Notes under the pieces: model-generated
Seen by the model: the letters and a program-made list of their open reading frames with translations, nothing else
What the model was told of the DNA's origin: nothing
The model's database searches: none
NCBI RefSeq assembly: GCF_900104965.1
Contig: NZ_LT629757.1
Location: 3,844,001 to 3,908,000 of the forward strand
DNA: 64,000 nucleotides
DNA from: Nocardioides scoriae
GTDB lineage: Bacteria > Actinomycetota > Actinomycetes > Propionibacteriales > Nocardioidaceae
Direction of reading: 5' to 3'
Position numbers and translations under genes: made by a program
Part shown: piece after piece, positions 26,035 to 36,200 of the stretch
How positions within the stretch are numbered: position 1 is the first letter of the stretch
How the letters are laid out: each line of letters begins with the position of its first letter

Positions 26035-26985
26035 ATGTGCCGCGTTCTCGCCTACCTCGGGCCCGAGATCCCGCTCGAGGACCTGCTCCTCAAGCCCCGC
26101 AACAGCCTGGTCAACCAGACGCTGGACCCGGAGCGACACCCCCAGCTGCAGCTGGCCGGGTGGGGCTTCGGGATCTGGAGCGAGCACCTGCTCAAGCCGG
26201 ACGTGCCGCTGATCTACCGCCGGCCGGTCGCGGCGTTCTACGACGACAACGTCGAGGGGATCGTCCCGCACCTCCAGGTCAGCACCCTGCTGTCCCACGT
26301 GCGGGCTGCCGACTACGACGCCGGTGCGGTGCTGGCGGACGAGAACTGCCATCCGTTCTGCTACACCGGGACGCCCTGGATCGTGGCCCAGAACGGCGAC
26401 CTGCCTCACTGGAAGCTGCTGCAGCGCGAGCTGCTCCAGCACTGCCGGGACGAGTTCTTGGAGCAGATGACGGGCACCACCGACACCGAGTTCCTCTACG
26501 TGCTGCTGCTCTCCCTGCTCGAGGGCGACAGCAACGAGGACGTCCAGCGCGGCTTCGAGAGGCTGGTCGAGCTCGTCGTCGCCGCGATGGCGACCCTCGA
26601 CCTCGGCGGGCTGGCCAAGCTGAAGATGGCGCTCGTGCGGCCCGGCCGGATCATCGGCGTCAATGTCGGCACGGGCCACCATGGCGAGACCGATCCGGAG
26701 GGGGACTGGCGCGAGCTGCGCAAGTCGGGTCCCGGCACGGACGACTACGCGCTGTCGATGCTGCTGGAGCCGATGTACCTGCTCATGGGACGCGACTTCA
26801 CGCACGACGACGCGGCGTACGGCTTCGACGACTGCAGCGAGGAGGAGGCGACCTCGGTGATCTTCGCCTCCGAGCCGCTGACCGAGGAGGCCGATGACTG
26901 GCTGCCCCTGGAGTTCGGCGAGATCGTGTTCCTCGAGCGGGTGGGGGGCACGGTCACGCGCGAGGTGCGCAGGCTCGCGACATGA
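26035..26985 (+). CDS. Class II glutamine amidotransferase-like protein
   Basis: Protein of 316 aa beginning Met-Cys-Arg-Val-Leu, which leaves Cys2 as the N-terminal nucleophile of an Ntn hydrolase after Met removal. Further glutaminase-domain features are STLLSHVRAA (Arg of the glutamine site), HPFCYTG and AQNGDLP (oxyanion Asn-Gly). No synthetase or isomerase domain is fused, so the protein resembles stand-alone GATase II members such as the EgtC/YafJ group. The partner and product are unknown. It overlaps the cupin gene by ATGA, so the two are coupled. It lies 26 bp after the carboxylase but appears to have its own promoter. Confidence 0.82.
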   Translation: MCRVLAYLGPEIPLEDLLLKPRNSLVNQTLDPERHPQLQLAGWGFGIWSEHLLKPDVPLIYRRPVAAFYDDNVEGIVPHLQVSTLLSHVRAADYDAGAVLADENCHPFCYTGTPWIVAQNGDLPHWKLLQRELLQHCRDEFLEQMTGTTDTEFLYVLLLSLLEGDSNEDVQRGFERLVELVVAAMATLDLGGLAKLKMALVRPGRIIGVNVGTGHHGETDPEGDWRELRKSGPGTDDYALSMLLEPMYLLMGRDFTHDDAAYGFDDCSEEEATSVIFASEPLTEEADDWLPLEFGEIVFLERVGGTVTREVRRLAT

Positions 26986-27368
26986 GCCGCGAGCTGCCGC
27001 GTCCGGTGCGGGTCGTCACACCCGACGACCTGGTCGTCGCCGACCCCACCTCGGGCATGCACCGTGCCCGCGCCTTCGAGCTCCCGCTGCTGTGGGCGGG
27101 CCAGGTCGAGACCGAGCCGGGCGCGGTCTCCGGCTGGCACCACCACGAGCGCAACGAGTCGAGCCTCTACGTCGTCCGGGGCGTGCTGCGCCTGGAGTTC
27201 GAGGGACACGAGGGCTACCTCGACGCCGGTCCCGGTGACTTCGTCCACGTCCCGGCCTGGACCGTCCACCGGGAGTCGAACCCGTCCCGGGAGCCGTCGC
27301 TCGCCGTGATCGCCCGGGTGGGCGGCGGGGTGCCGACGGTCAACGTCGAGGCGCCGGGCGTCGGGTAG
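26982..27368 (+). CDS. Cupin domain-containing protein
   Basis: Protein of 128 aa with a single cupin barrel. Motif 1 is GWHHHERNESSLYVVRG (metal-binding His residues and Glu) and motif 2 is PGDFVHVPAWTVHRESN. The probable role is a metal-dependent small-molecule enzyme or sensor; nothing fixes the substrate. Its start overlaps the amidotransferase stop by 4 bp, suggesting a shared pathway in which the amidotransferase handles an amino or amide group and the cupin acts on the same metabolite. That last point is inference. Confidence 0.82.
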   Translation: MSRELPRPVRVVTPDDLVVADPTSGMHRARAFELPLLWAGQVETEPGAVSGWHHHERNESSLYVVRGVLRLEFEGHEGYLDAGPGDFVHVPAWTVHRESNPSREPSLAVIARVGGGVPTVNVEAPGVG

Positions 27369-27385
27369 CGGCCGCGGTCGGCCGC
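27368..27385. terminator. Bidirectional hairpin between convergent genes
   Basis: A 7-bp perfect stem GCGGCCG / CGGCCGC with a CGGT loop lies between the cupin stop (27368) and the hydrolase stop (27401). Confidence 0.5.
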
Positions 27386-27400
27386 CACGTCGCGTCGCCG

Positions 27401-28183
27401 TCAGCTGGTGCGGTCGAGGACCAGACGGACGGCTTCGTCGGGTGCGTCCCACTGCGGAAAGTGGCCGCAGCGCTCGAACCAGTGCAGCTCGGCGTCGGGG
27501 AAGAGCTCCTTCGCGCGGGCGGCCTGTCGGGGGACGGTCACCAGGTCGCGACGACCCCACCCGATCGTGACCCGGCCGGGCGCCGTGCCAGCAGGGGCTC
27601 CCTGCTGCGTCGGGCCCTTGGTCAAGGCGTCCAGGGCAGCCCCGGTCGACGGAGAGTCGGCCAGCCCACGCACGTCGGGCAGCACGGTCTCGCCGGACAG
27701 TGCCCACGGCCGGGCCGAGAGCTGCGCCAGCAGCAGGGTCCGGCCCACGGGGCTGCCCAGCAGGGCTGGCAGCCTGTCCCGCAGCACCCGCACCAGCGCG
27801 ATGGACGGTCGCAGCGTCGCCCCGAAGACCGCGAGCTCGCGGGGGCTCCAGAAGCCGCCCGGGTCCAGCGCCACGGTGTCGCCGCCGACGCCCCGGCGCG
27901 CGAGCTCCAGCACGATCCGCCCTCCCATCGACTGGCCGACCGTCGAGACGCCGTCCAGGCCCTGCTGGTGGACGAAGTCCGCGACGGAGTCGGTCAAGGT
28001 GGCGACCGAGACCTCGCCGTCCAGCGGGGGTGTGTCGCCGAACCCGGGCAGGTCGATCGCGATGACCTCGCGACTCGCGGCCAGCTCGTCGAGGACCGGG
28101 TCCCACGACCTCCACCCGGCGCCCAGGCCGTGCACGAGCAGCAGCGGGCGACCGCTGCCTCGGACCACGTGATTCAGTGCCAC
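27401..28183 (-). CDS. Alpha/beta hydrolase
   Basis: Protein of 260 aa. It shows LLLVHGLGAGWRSWDPV (oxyanion), IDLPGFGDT, nucleophile elbow VGQSMGGR, a late Asp in GWGRRDLVTV and His in FERCGHFPQWD, which together make the complete catalytic triad. It belongs to the general esterase/dehalogenase-like group; the substrate is unknown. The GTG at 28183 is chosen over an upstream ATG at 28246 because TAGCGT lies 7 nt before it and the added Arg/Pro-rich residues are not part of the fold. Confidence 0.82.
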   Translation of the reverse strand: MALNHVVRGSGRPLLLVHGLGAGWRSWDPVLDELAASREVIAIDLPGFGDTPPLDGEVSVATLTDSVADFVHQQGLDGVSTVGQSMGGRIVLELARRGVGGDTVALDPGGFWSPRELAVFGATLRPSIALVRVLRDRLPALLGSPVGRTLLLAQLSARPWALSGETVLPDVRGLADSPSTGAALDALTKGPTQQGAPAGTAPGRVTIGWGRRDLVTVPRQAARAKELFPDAELHWFERCGHFPQWDAPDEAVRLVLDRTS

Positions 28184-28190
28184 CTGCTCG

Positions 28191-28196
28191 ACGCTA
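28191..28196 (-). promoter_or_regulatory. -10 box of leaderless hydrolase transcript
   Basis: TAGCGT lies 7 nt before the GTG at 28183. Confidence 0.4.
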
Positions 28197-28292
28197 GCCG
28201 GTCGACCCCCGGGGTGGACCTGCCACGGGCGCAGGCGAGGACGCATGAGGGGCGCGCGGGCACCGCACCGTCGGACCGAGCCGGGGCCGCTG

Positions 28293-29669
28293 TCATGCCA
28301 GCAGCAGCAGCTCCTCCTCGGGCGTGTGCCACGAGGACCAGAACCGGACCAGGTCGCCGCCGTCGCCCAGGTCGTCAGGGGGTGCCACCCACCCGGGTGG
28401 GTCGGGGGCGGTCGAGACGTGGGTGTGGCCGGTGGGGGTCGTGGTGAGCACCTGGTGGCGGTCGCCGGGCAGGGGCATCGCCTGCCAGCCGTGGGCCTGC
28501 TTGGCGTAGTTGCAGGCCTCGCACAGGCCCTGTCCGTTGGCAGCGCTCGTGTCGCCGTCGTCGGCGGCCGGGACGACGTGGTCGGCGTGGCGGACGGGGG
28601 CGTCGCACCAGGGGGTGCGGCAGACCTGGTCGCGGGCGAGGAGGAACTTGCGCAGCTCGCCGGTGAAGGTGCGGCGCCGCGAGTCCATGGCGACGAGGTC
28701 GCCGGTGCCGGGGCGGGTGTAGAGGCGACGCAGCCAGGCGCGGGGAGCGTCGCGCACGACCTGGCGGGCCAGCGCGGCGTGGATCGGGCCGTAGCCCACC
28801 ACCCGGGCGGGGGCGTGGTCGTCGGTCAGCAGGGTGCCGTCGGTCATCACGAGCTGCACCTCGACGTCGACGTCGGACGCGTGCTCCTGCCCGGTGAGGC
28901 GCTTGACGAGGGTGTCGGCCATGACCTGGCCGCGGGTGCGGGGCGGCTCGCTCGCGTCCGACCCGGGTGAGCCGCTGCCGCATGCGGTGGTGTCGGCGGC
29001 ACGGCGCAGCGCGGCCAGGCAGGCGACGCCCTGCTCGACGGGCAGGAACGCGGTCAGGTAGCTCATCGTGTCGGGGGCGGGACGCAGGCTGACGTGGCGG
29101 TCGGCCCGGGCTCCGCGCGTGCGACGGATCGCCGACCCGGGGTCGAGCCGGTAGCCGATCGCCCGCGCCTGGGCAGCCGCCCCCCGGTCGCCGAGGCCGC
29201 CGAGCCGGTCGGCCAGCTCCGCGTCGACCTGGCCGCGGTGCTCGGCCGACAGCACGGCGGTCTCGCGCACCACCACGGTGGCGCGCCACTCGCTGATCTC
29301 GCCGCGCGCGAGCAGGTCGAGGGTGCGGGGCATCTCGCGGACCAGCGCCTTCGCGAGCCCGAGGTCGCGGGCGCCACGGTGGGGGCTGCTGCGTCGGGCG
29401 AGGGCGACCTCCGCGGCCAGTCCCCGGCACCGCTGGGCGGCGGGGACGCCACGGGCGGCCTCCCGGGTGGTCCGGTCGCGGGCCAGCTGGTCGGTCACCC
29501 GGGCCTGGGCCGCGGCGATCGCACCCTTGAGGCACTCCAGGGCGGTCAGCAGGGCCACGTGGTCGACCTCCGTCCCCCCGGCACCGTCGAGACCGGCGAG
29601 CCGTTCGCGCGCGCGGTCGAGGTCGACGGCGGTGGGGGCCGGCGAACCGAGGACACATGGATCGAACAC
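28293..29669 (-). CDS. DUF222/HNH endonuclease domain protein (13E12 repeat-type)
   Basis: Protein of 458 aa from the GTG at 29669. The N-terminal two thirds are DUF222, with features such as the LARGEISEWRATVVVRETA segment. The C-terminus is an HNH nuclease domain (about residues 345-410) with CRTPWCDAP, HADHVVPAADDG, NGQGLCEACNYAKQ; the CxxxxC and CxxC pairs would bind zinc and the His-Asn-His set is intact. The family is abundant and often multi-copy in Nocardioides and mycobacteria (REP13E12). A perfect LexA box covers its -10 and start codon, so it should be induced by DNA damage. Whether the enzyme acts in repair, mobility or defence is unknown. Confidence 0.88.
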   Translation of the reverse strand: MFDPCVLGSPAPTAVDLDRARERLAGLDGAGGTEVDHVALLTALECLKGAIAAAQARVTDQLARDRTTREAARGVPAAQRCRGLAAEVALARRSSPHRGARDLGLAKALVREMPRTLDLLARGEISEWRATVVVRETAVLSAEHRGQVDAELADRLGGLGDRGAAAQARAIGYRLDPGSAIRRTRGARADRHVSLRPAPDTMSYLTAFLPVEQGVACLAALRRAADTTACGSGSPGSDASEPPRTRGQVMADTLVKRLTGQEHASDVDVEVQLVMTDGTLLTDDHAPARVVGYGPIHAALARQVVRDAPRAWLRRLYTRPGTGDLVAMDSRRRTFTGELRKFLLARDQVCRTPWCDAPVRHADHVVPAADDGDTSAANGQGLCEACNYAKQAHGWQAMPLPGDRHQVLTTTPTGHTHVSTAPDPPGWVAPPDDLGDGGDLVRFWSSWHTPEEELLLLA

Positions 29670-29682
29670 GTGTTCGATCTTA
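29661..29682 (-). promoter_or_regulatory. LexA (SOS) box overlapping leaderless promoter of the HNH gene
   Basis: ATCGAACACGTGTTCGAT (29661-29678) is an 18-bp perfect palindrome containing the actinobacterial SOS consensus TCGAAC-N4-GTTCGA at 29662-29677. The -10 TAAGAT (29682-29677) touches it, and the GTG start (29669-29667) lies inside it. LexA binding would block RNA polymerase directly. Confidence 0.8.
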
Positions 29683-29698
29683 GACCTGGGCTCTGACA

Positions 29699-29729
29699 GG
29701 GTCCAGGGAGGTGGTGACGGTGTGGACCC
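29699..29729 (-). terminator. Possible terminator after acpS
   Basis: GGGTCCA / TGGACCC arms (7 bp) with a 17-nt loop start 11 bp past the acpS stop. The large loop makes this tentative. Confidence 0.3.
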
Positions 29730-29739
29730 GAACCAGGGC

Positions 29740-30219
29740 TCAGGCCTCCTGCAGCACCACGAACGCGAGCGCGACGTCGGCGTCGGGGTCGTGGGAGAGC
29801 GACAGCAGCACCTGCCGGCCCACCAGGGCGGCGGCGACGGCGCCATGGAGCCGCACCGCCGGCCGGCCCCAGGCGTCGCTGACGACCTCGATCTCCCGGA
29901 GGTCGACCGCCGCGGGATCGACGTCCTCGGGGTGCCCGTAGCGGGTGCTCGACCAGGCCTTCAGCACCGCCTCCTTGGCCGCCCAGCGGGCGGCCAGGCC
30001 CTGCGCCTCCTGGGAGGCCGAGCGGCCGCCGCGGCGTGCGGCGCGCCGCTCGCCGGGCGTGAACACCCGGGCGAAGCGGGTGCCCGGCTCCGCGAGCTGG
30101 GCGGCGAAGGCGGAGACGCCGACGACGTCGACGCCCACCCCCGCCGCCCGCTCGAGGGGCGTGGAGTCCGGGCCGCCCCCCGACCGGCCCGGGTCCGGGT
30201 CAGCGACCGGCTCGGGCAT
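29740..30219 (-). CDS. acpS: Holo-[acyl-carrier-protein] synthase
   Basis: Protein of 159 aa of the small 4'-phosphopantetheinyl transferase type. Motifs are GVGVDVVGVSAFA (metal Asp), RFARVFTPGERR and ARWAAKEAVLKAW (metal Glu and Lys), plus LSLSHDPDADVALAFVV. It transfers phosphopantetheine from CoA to the ACP serine. It starts 20 bp inside the 3' end of fas, the arrangement seen in mycobacterial fas-acpS, so its main substrate is the FAS-I ACP domain. The ATG at 30219 has GAGGA upstream. A GTG at 30138 would give a more typical 132-aa enzyme, so the N-terminal 27 residues may be untranslated. Confidence 0.9.
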   Translation of the reverse strand: MPEPVADPDPGRSGGGPDSTPLERAAGVGVDVVGVSAFAAQLAEPGTRFARVFTPGERRAARRGGRSASQEAQGLAARWAAKEAVLKAWSSTRYGHPEDVDPAAVDLREIEVVSDAWGRPAVRLHGAVAAALVGRQVLLSLSHDPDADVALAFVVLQEA

Positions 30220-33200
30220 ACACCCCGTCCTCGCCCAGTCGCGCCTGCGGGTCGACGAGCATGGCGCTCTCGTCGGCCTTGGTCGCCTTGAGGTCGGCGT
30301 CGGCGAACCGGCGCTGCTCGGCCTTGACGAACAGCGGGTCGCCGCCGTGCATGGCGTCCAGGCGACGGGCCTCGCCGGCGACGAGCCGGGCGCTGGCCTG
30401 GGCCAGCCAGGCCTCGCGGCGCTCGGCCGGCAGCGCCGCGACGAACGCACCGGGGTGCGCCACCACGATCATGGCCGACACGTGGCCGAAGCCCAGGCTG
30501 GTCAGCACGCCGGCCTTGAGCGGGCCGGTGTGCAGCGCCTGCCGGAGCCAGACCAGGTGCTCGTTCTCCGACAGCGCCTCGTCGACGCAGTCCAGCGCGC
30601 GGTTGGGCGCGATGGTGCCGGCGGCCAGCGTCTGGCACAGGCCGTTGAGCTGGAAGGCCGCGGCACCGCCCTTGGCGTGACCGGTGAGCGACTTCTGGCT
30701 CACGACGAACAGCGGCGAGCCGGTGGTGCGGCCCAGCGCGGCGGCCAGCTTCTCGTGCAGCTGCGACTCGTTGGGGTCGTTGGCCGCGGTCGAGGTGTCG
30801 TGCTTGTAGACCACGCCCAGGTCGTCCGCACCGAGGCCCAGGGCGCCCAGGCCCTTGGCCAGCGGCGAGCTGGTCCCGCCGACGCCGGCGCCCAGCGCAC
30901 CGATGCCGGGAGCCGGGATCGAGGTGTGGATGCCGTCGGCGAAGGACCCGGCGTACGCCACCACCCCGAGGACCGGGAGGCCCATCTCGAGCGCGACGTC
31001 GCCGCGCGCCAGCACCGCGGTGCCGCCGCCCTGGCCCTCGACGAAGCCGCCGCGACGGCGGTCGTTGGGCCGCGAGACGTAGCGCTCGTCGATGCCCTTG
31101 TCGAGCATCGAGGCGGTGTCGGCGGTGGCGCTCATGTTGCCGAAGCCGAGGATGCCCTCGATGCCGAGGTCGTCGAAGCCGCCGGCGACGACCACGCTGG
31201 CCTTGCCCAGCTTGATCTTGTCCACGCCCTCCTCGACCGAGACGGCCGCGGTGGCGCAGGCAGCGACGGGGTGGACCATCGAGCCGTACCCACCGAGGTA
31301 GGACTGCACGGTGTGCGCGGCCACGACGTTCGGCAGCGCCTCCTGCAGCACGTCGTTCGGGGGCTGCTCGCCGAGCAGCGCGTCGACGTACATCCGGCGG
31401 GTGGACTGCATGCCGCCGATGCCGGTGCCCTGGGTGTTGGCGAACTGCGTCGGGTGGACCCAGCGCAGCAGCTCGGCGGGCGTGAAGCCGCTGGAGACGA
31501 ACGCGTCCACGGTGGCCACGAGGTTCCACGCGGCCAGCCGGTCGGCGGACTCCACCATCGAGCCCAGGCCCCACACGGCGGGGTCGAACCCGTCGGGCAC
31601 CTGCGCGCCCACGAAGCGGCTCAGCTTGAAGCGGCGCGGGACGCGCATCTCGCTGCCGGCCAGTCGGGTGACCAGCCAGTCGCCGTCCTCGGTCGCGGTG
31701 ATCCGGGTGCGGGCGGGGTCGGCCTGCGCGAACGCGTCGGCCTCGTCGCGGGTGCGGACCACGAAGGAGGTGTCCTGCTCGAGGAACACCGACACCATCA
31801 GCGGGGCGGTGTTGTCGATCATCTGGTTGTCGTCGCGGTAGCGGCGCACCCCGACCCCGGCCTCGATCTCCTCGCCGAAGCGCTCCACGACGTCGGCCTC
31901 GGTGAGGTGCTCGCCGCTCTTCGCGTCGTGCCAGCCGGCGACGGGGGAGGTCTCCCAGACGATCTTGCCGGTCGTCCACGCCAGCTCGAGGACGCCGGCC
32001 GGGGACAGGGAGTCCTCGACCTCGAGCTCGAAGCGGGTGCGGGCCGATCCCACGGGGCCGACCTCGCCGGCGCCGACGATGACCACGAGGTCCGCGGGGT
32101 CCGCGTCGATCGGGGCCCAGTCCATCGTGGCCTGCGCGGTGCCCCACCCGGCGGGGTGGGTCAGCGCCCGGACGGTCGTGCTGGCCTCGCCGTCGGCGGA
32201 CGTGCGCCGCTCGGCTGCGGCCGCCTGCTCCCGGGCCTGGCGGCCCAGGGAGGCGAGGTCGAGGTCGGCCTCGCCGAGGCCTCCGGTCAGGTCGACCACC
32301 ACCGGCTCGGTGGCGGCCGCCTCGCGGGAGGCGGAGGTGCACAGCGCGAGCAGCTCGGAGGCCATCTCGGTCGGCGACCAGGTCCGGACGCCGGCCGCCT
32401 CGACGGCGCCGACCAGCGGGTCGTTGCCGCCCATCAGGCCGGTGCCGCGGACCCAGCCGATGTGGGCGTGGGCGAAGGAGACGCGGGCGGCCCAGTCGGA
32501 CTCGGCGTGCCAGCGCTGGACGAAGGCGTCGAAGGCGGCCTTGGCCTCGCCGTACGCCCCGTCGCCGCCGAAGCGACCACGGTTGGGCGAGCCCGGGAGC
32601 ACGACGTGGACGCGGCGGCCGACCTGGTGGTCGGCGCCCTGGGCGGCCAGGCCGGTGACCAGCCGCTCCACGCCCCACACGAGGACGCGGAACTCGACCT
32701 CGGCCCGCGGGCCGGCGTCGGCCGCCGTGCCCTGGACCGACGGGGCGGCGAAGGGGAAGACCAGCGTCGGCGAGAGCGCGGGGCGCAGCTCGGTGCGCTG
32801 GCCGCCGGCCTCCTCCACCACGGGGGAGGAGATCCACTCGACGAGCGCGTCGACGTCGGCGTACGACGCCAGGTTGGCCGGCAGCACCCACAGAGCGGCG
32901 CCGTCGGAGGCGTGGTCGCGGTAGAGGCCCTTGAAGAACTCCTGGCGACCCTGGTCGAGCCGCGAGGTGGTGGCGACGACGGTCGCTCCTCCGCGCAGCA
33001 GGTCGGCGACCACGGCGGCCGCGATGGAGCCGGGGGCGGCACCCGTCACGACGGCGACGTCGTCGGACCACTCGCCCCCCTGCTCGGCGCCGGACACCGC
33101 GTGCTCGTAGAAGTCCACGAGGTCGGTGCGCTGCTCGCGGCGGGCGCGGTCGAGCCACCACTGCGCCTGGGCGAGGGCGGCGGCGTCGAGGCCGGCGAAG

Positions 33201-36200
33201 CTGCGGCCGCGCACGGCGTCGTCACCGGTCCAGATCCGGGCGAGGTCCTCGCGGACCGAGGCCCAGCGGTCGTCGAGCAGCACGGCGCGCTTCGCGTCGA
33301 AGGACGGGGCGACCTTGCGGGCCCAGTCGGAGCCGAGCTCGCGCTCGACCAGGGCCACCAGCTCGGCGTCCAGGTCGGGGCCGGACTCCTCGAGACCGGG
33401 CTCGCCCAGTCCGAGCTGTCCGAGCAGGTGGCGCGCCGTGGAGGCGAGCACCCCGTCGGGACCCGTGATGGAGGCCGTGATCTCGCCGAGCGCGGCGGCG
33501 TCGACGGTGGCGCCCTCGCCGCCGGAGCCACCGGCGGGCAGGCCCACCGTGACGCCGTGGGCGGAGGCGACCTGGGCGATGGCGTGGTCGACGGCCGACG
33601 CGAGGTCGGAGGTGTCGACGTCGAAGCCCAGCGACCCACCGCGGGTCGAGGAGCCGTCGCGCAGGCCGAGGGCCAGCGTGGCCTGGACGTGGCTGACCCA
33701 GCCGGGGCCGAGCTGCCAGCTGTCCTTGACGCGGTCGGTGATGGCGGCGGGCTTGGCGCCCACGGAGCCGGCGAACTTGCGCAGCTGCTCGCTGACGGCC
33801 TCGGTGAGGACCGGGCCGAAGGCGGAGTAGGCGCGGGCCAGCTTGGTGACCGTGACGCCGAGCGCCTTCCAGTCGGCCTCGGCCGCGCCGTCGATCGCCC
33901 CGAGGCCGAGCTCGGCGCCGAGGTCGACGAGGAGCTGGTTGCGGCGCGAGGAGACCCCGTCGCACAGCGCCTCGATGGTGTCGGCGCTGCCGATCTGGTC
34001 GGGCCGGACCTTGGTGCGCAGCGCGGCCAGGGTGGTGGTCGCGGCAGCGGCGTCGTACGTCAGGTCGGCGGGGCGGTCGGCACCCGCGGCCGCCACGGGG
34101 GCAGCAGCGGCCTGCGGCTTGGCCTCGGCGGGGGCGTCGGCGGTGGCCGTCGTGGCGGCGGGCTCGCTCGGTGCCTCCTCGGACTCGTCGTCCTCCACCA
34201 CGGGGGTGTCGGTGGCGAACACGACGGCGGCGTCGCGCGAGGAGTTGACGATCCGCGGGGCGGTGCCGGTGTAGGAGGCCAGCTTGGTGGTCTGCGTGGC
34301 GAGGTTGGCGATGGTGGGCGCGTTGGCCACGCCGACCTCGACGAACTGCTCGATGCCGATCCCGTGGCCGAGGGGGAACTCCTGCTCGGGCGAGCCGAAC
34401 AGCAGGTCCTGGGTCTCGATCCAGCGCACCGGGCTGGCGAACTGCCAGGCCAGCAGCTCGATCAGCAGCGCCCGGCCAAGGCGCGAGGGGTCGGCCGACC
34501 AGGTGTCCCAGTCGGCCAGGGCCGGGGTGAGCAGCGGCGAGTCGACGTACGCCGCCACCTCCTCGACGTAGGACCGGTCGAGGCTGAACAGGCGCGGCAC
34601 CAGGTTGGGGATGTAGCGCCCGATCAGCAGCGTCGGGTCGATCGTCGCGGGCAGCAGCTCGTCGAGCTTGGCCCGGAAGTCGTCGACGCCGGCGTGCAGC
34701 TCCGAGGAGTGGAAGGGCACGTCGATGCCGGGCACCAGGATGAAGGCCGGCTTGCCGCCGAGGCGCGCCCGGCGCTCCTCGATGACGTCCTGGAGCTGCT
34801 CCAGGCCGCGGACCGTGCCGGCGATGGCGTACTGCGAGCCGCGCAGGTTGTAGTTGACGATCTGGATGAACTCGCCGGACTCGCGGGCGATCTCGGCCAC
34901 GAAGTCGGCGACGTCGTCGTCGGCGAGCCGGATCTGCGAGGGGCGGATCGCGGCGAGGCGGTAGTTGGAGCGGCCCTGGCCGTCGCGGGGGACCAGGTGG
35001 TGCATGGCCATGCCGCGGCGGAAGACGATCTCCAGCAGGGCCTCGAGCGGGAGGATGCCGGTGACGGCGGCGAGCGCGTTGTACTCGCCCACCGAGTGGC
35101 CGCAGGTGATCGCGCCCTCGACGAAGACGCCGGCCTCGCGCATCTCGGCCACCTGGGCGACCGCGAGCGTGGCCATGGCGACCTGGGTGAACTGCGTCAG
35201 GAACAGCACGCCGTCGGGGTGCACGTGGCGCTCCCCGTCGGCCCACACGGTGGTGGGGTTGTCGCGGACGACGGCCAGGATCGAGAAGCCGAGGGCCTCC
35301 CGGGTGTGGGCGTCGGCGCGGTCCCAGACCTGGCGGGCGGCGGCCGAGCGCGAGCGGGCGTCGAGGCCCATGCCCTGGCTCTGGATGCCCTGGCCCGGGA
35401 AGGCGTACGCCGTGCGCGGGGCGGCCACGACGGCCTCCGCGACCATGGCCAGCTCGCCGTCGGCCTTGACGCTGACCTCGAGGACGAGGTCACCGGCCTG
35501 GACGCCGGTGCGCTCGACGGTGACCTCGACGCTCGCGCCGGGCGCGACCGGGGCGACCCAGCGGGTCAGCCAGCTGCGGATCTGGCGGGGGTGCTGCGTG
35601 GCGCCGACGGTGGCCGCGGCGCGCTGGGCGACCGCGGAGGTCCACATGCCGTGCACGATCGGGCCCTCGAACCCGGCCAGGCGGGCCGCGGGGACGTCGG
35701 TGTGCAGCGGGTTGTGGTCGCCGCTGACCGCCGCGAAGGCGCCCATGTGGTGGGGCGCGGTGACGGTGAAGCGGTCCAGCCGGGCGCGGGGCTTGTCCTC
35801 GGCGTCGGTGACGACCGGCGCGGGTGCGGCCAGGGCGGCCTCGCCCGTGCGGCCGCGGACCATGAAGCGCTCGGTGAGGTCGGCGACGGGTCGGTCACCG
35901 GCGGTGACGGCCACCTCGACCGAGATCACCTGGCCGGCGGTGGCGTCGACGACGCCGGTGCGGGTGGCGGTGAGGGTGAGCTCGGTGCCCTCCGCGAGCG
36001 AGCCGAGGGTCTCCGCGAGCACGATCCGGTGGTCGAGGTGGACCAGGTCGAGCAGGCCCTCGACCGGGCCGATGCAGGCGAAGACGGCCGGCCACGCCAG
36101 GCCCACCAGGGTGTCGGGGACGGCGCCCTGCTGGGGGTCGGCCACGGCGTCGCCGCGGCGGCGGCGGGTCGGGTCGGTGACGCCCACGTGGTCGGCGACC

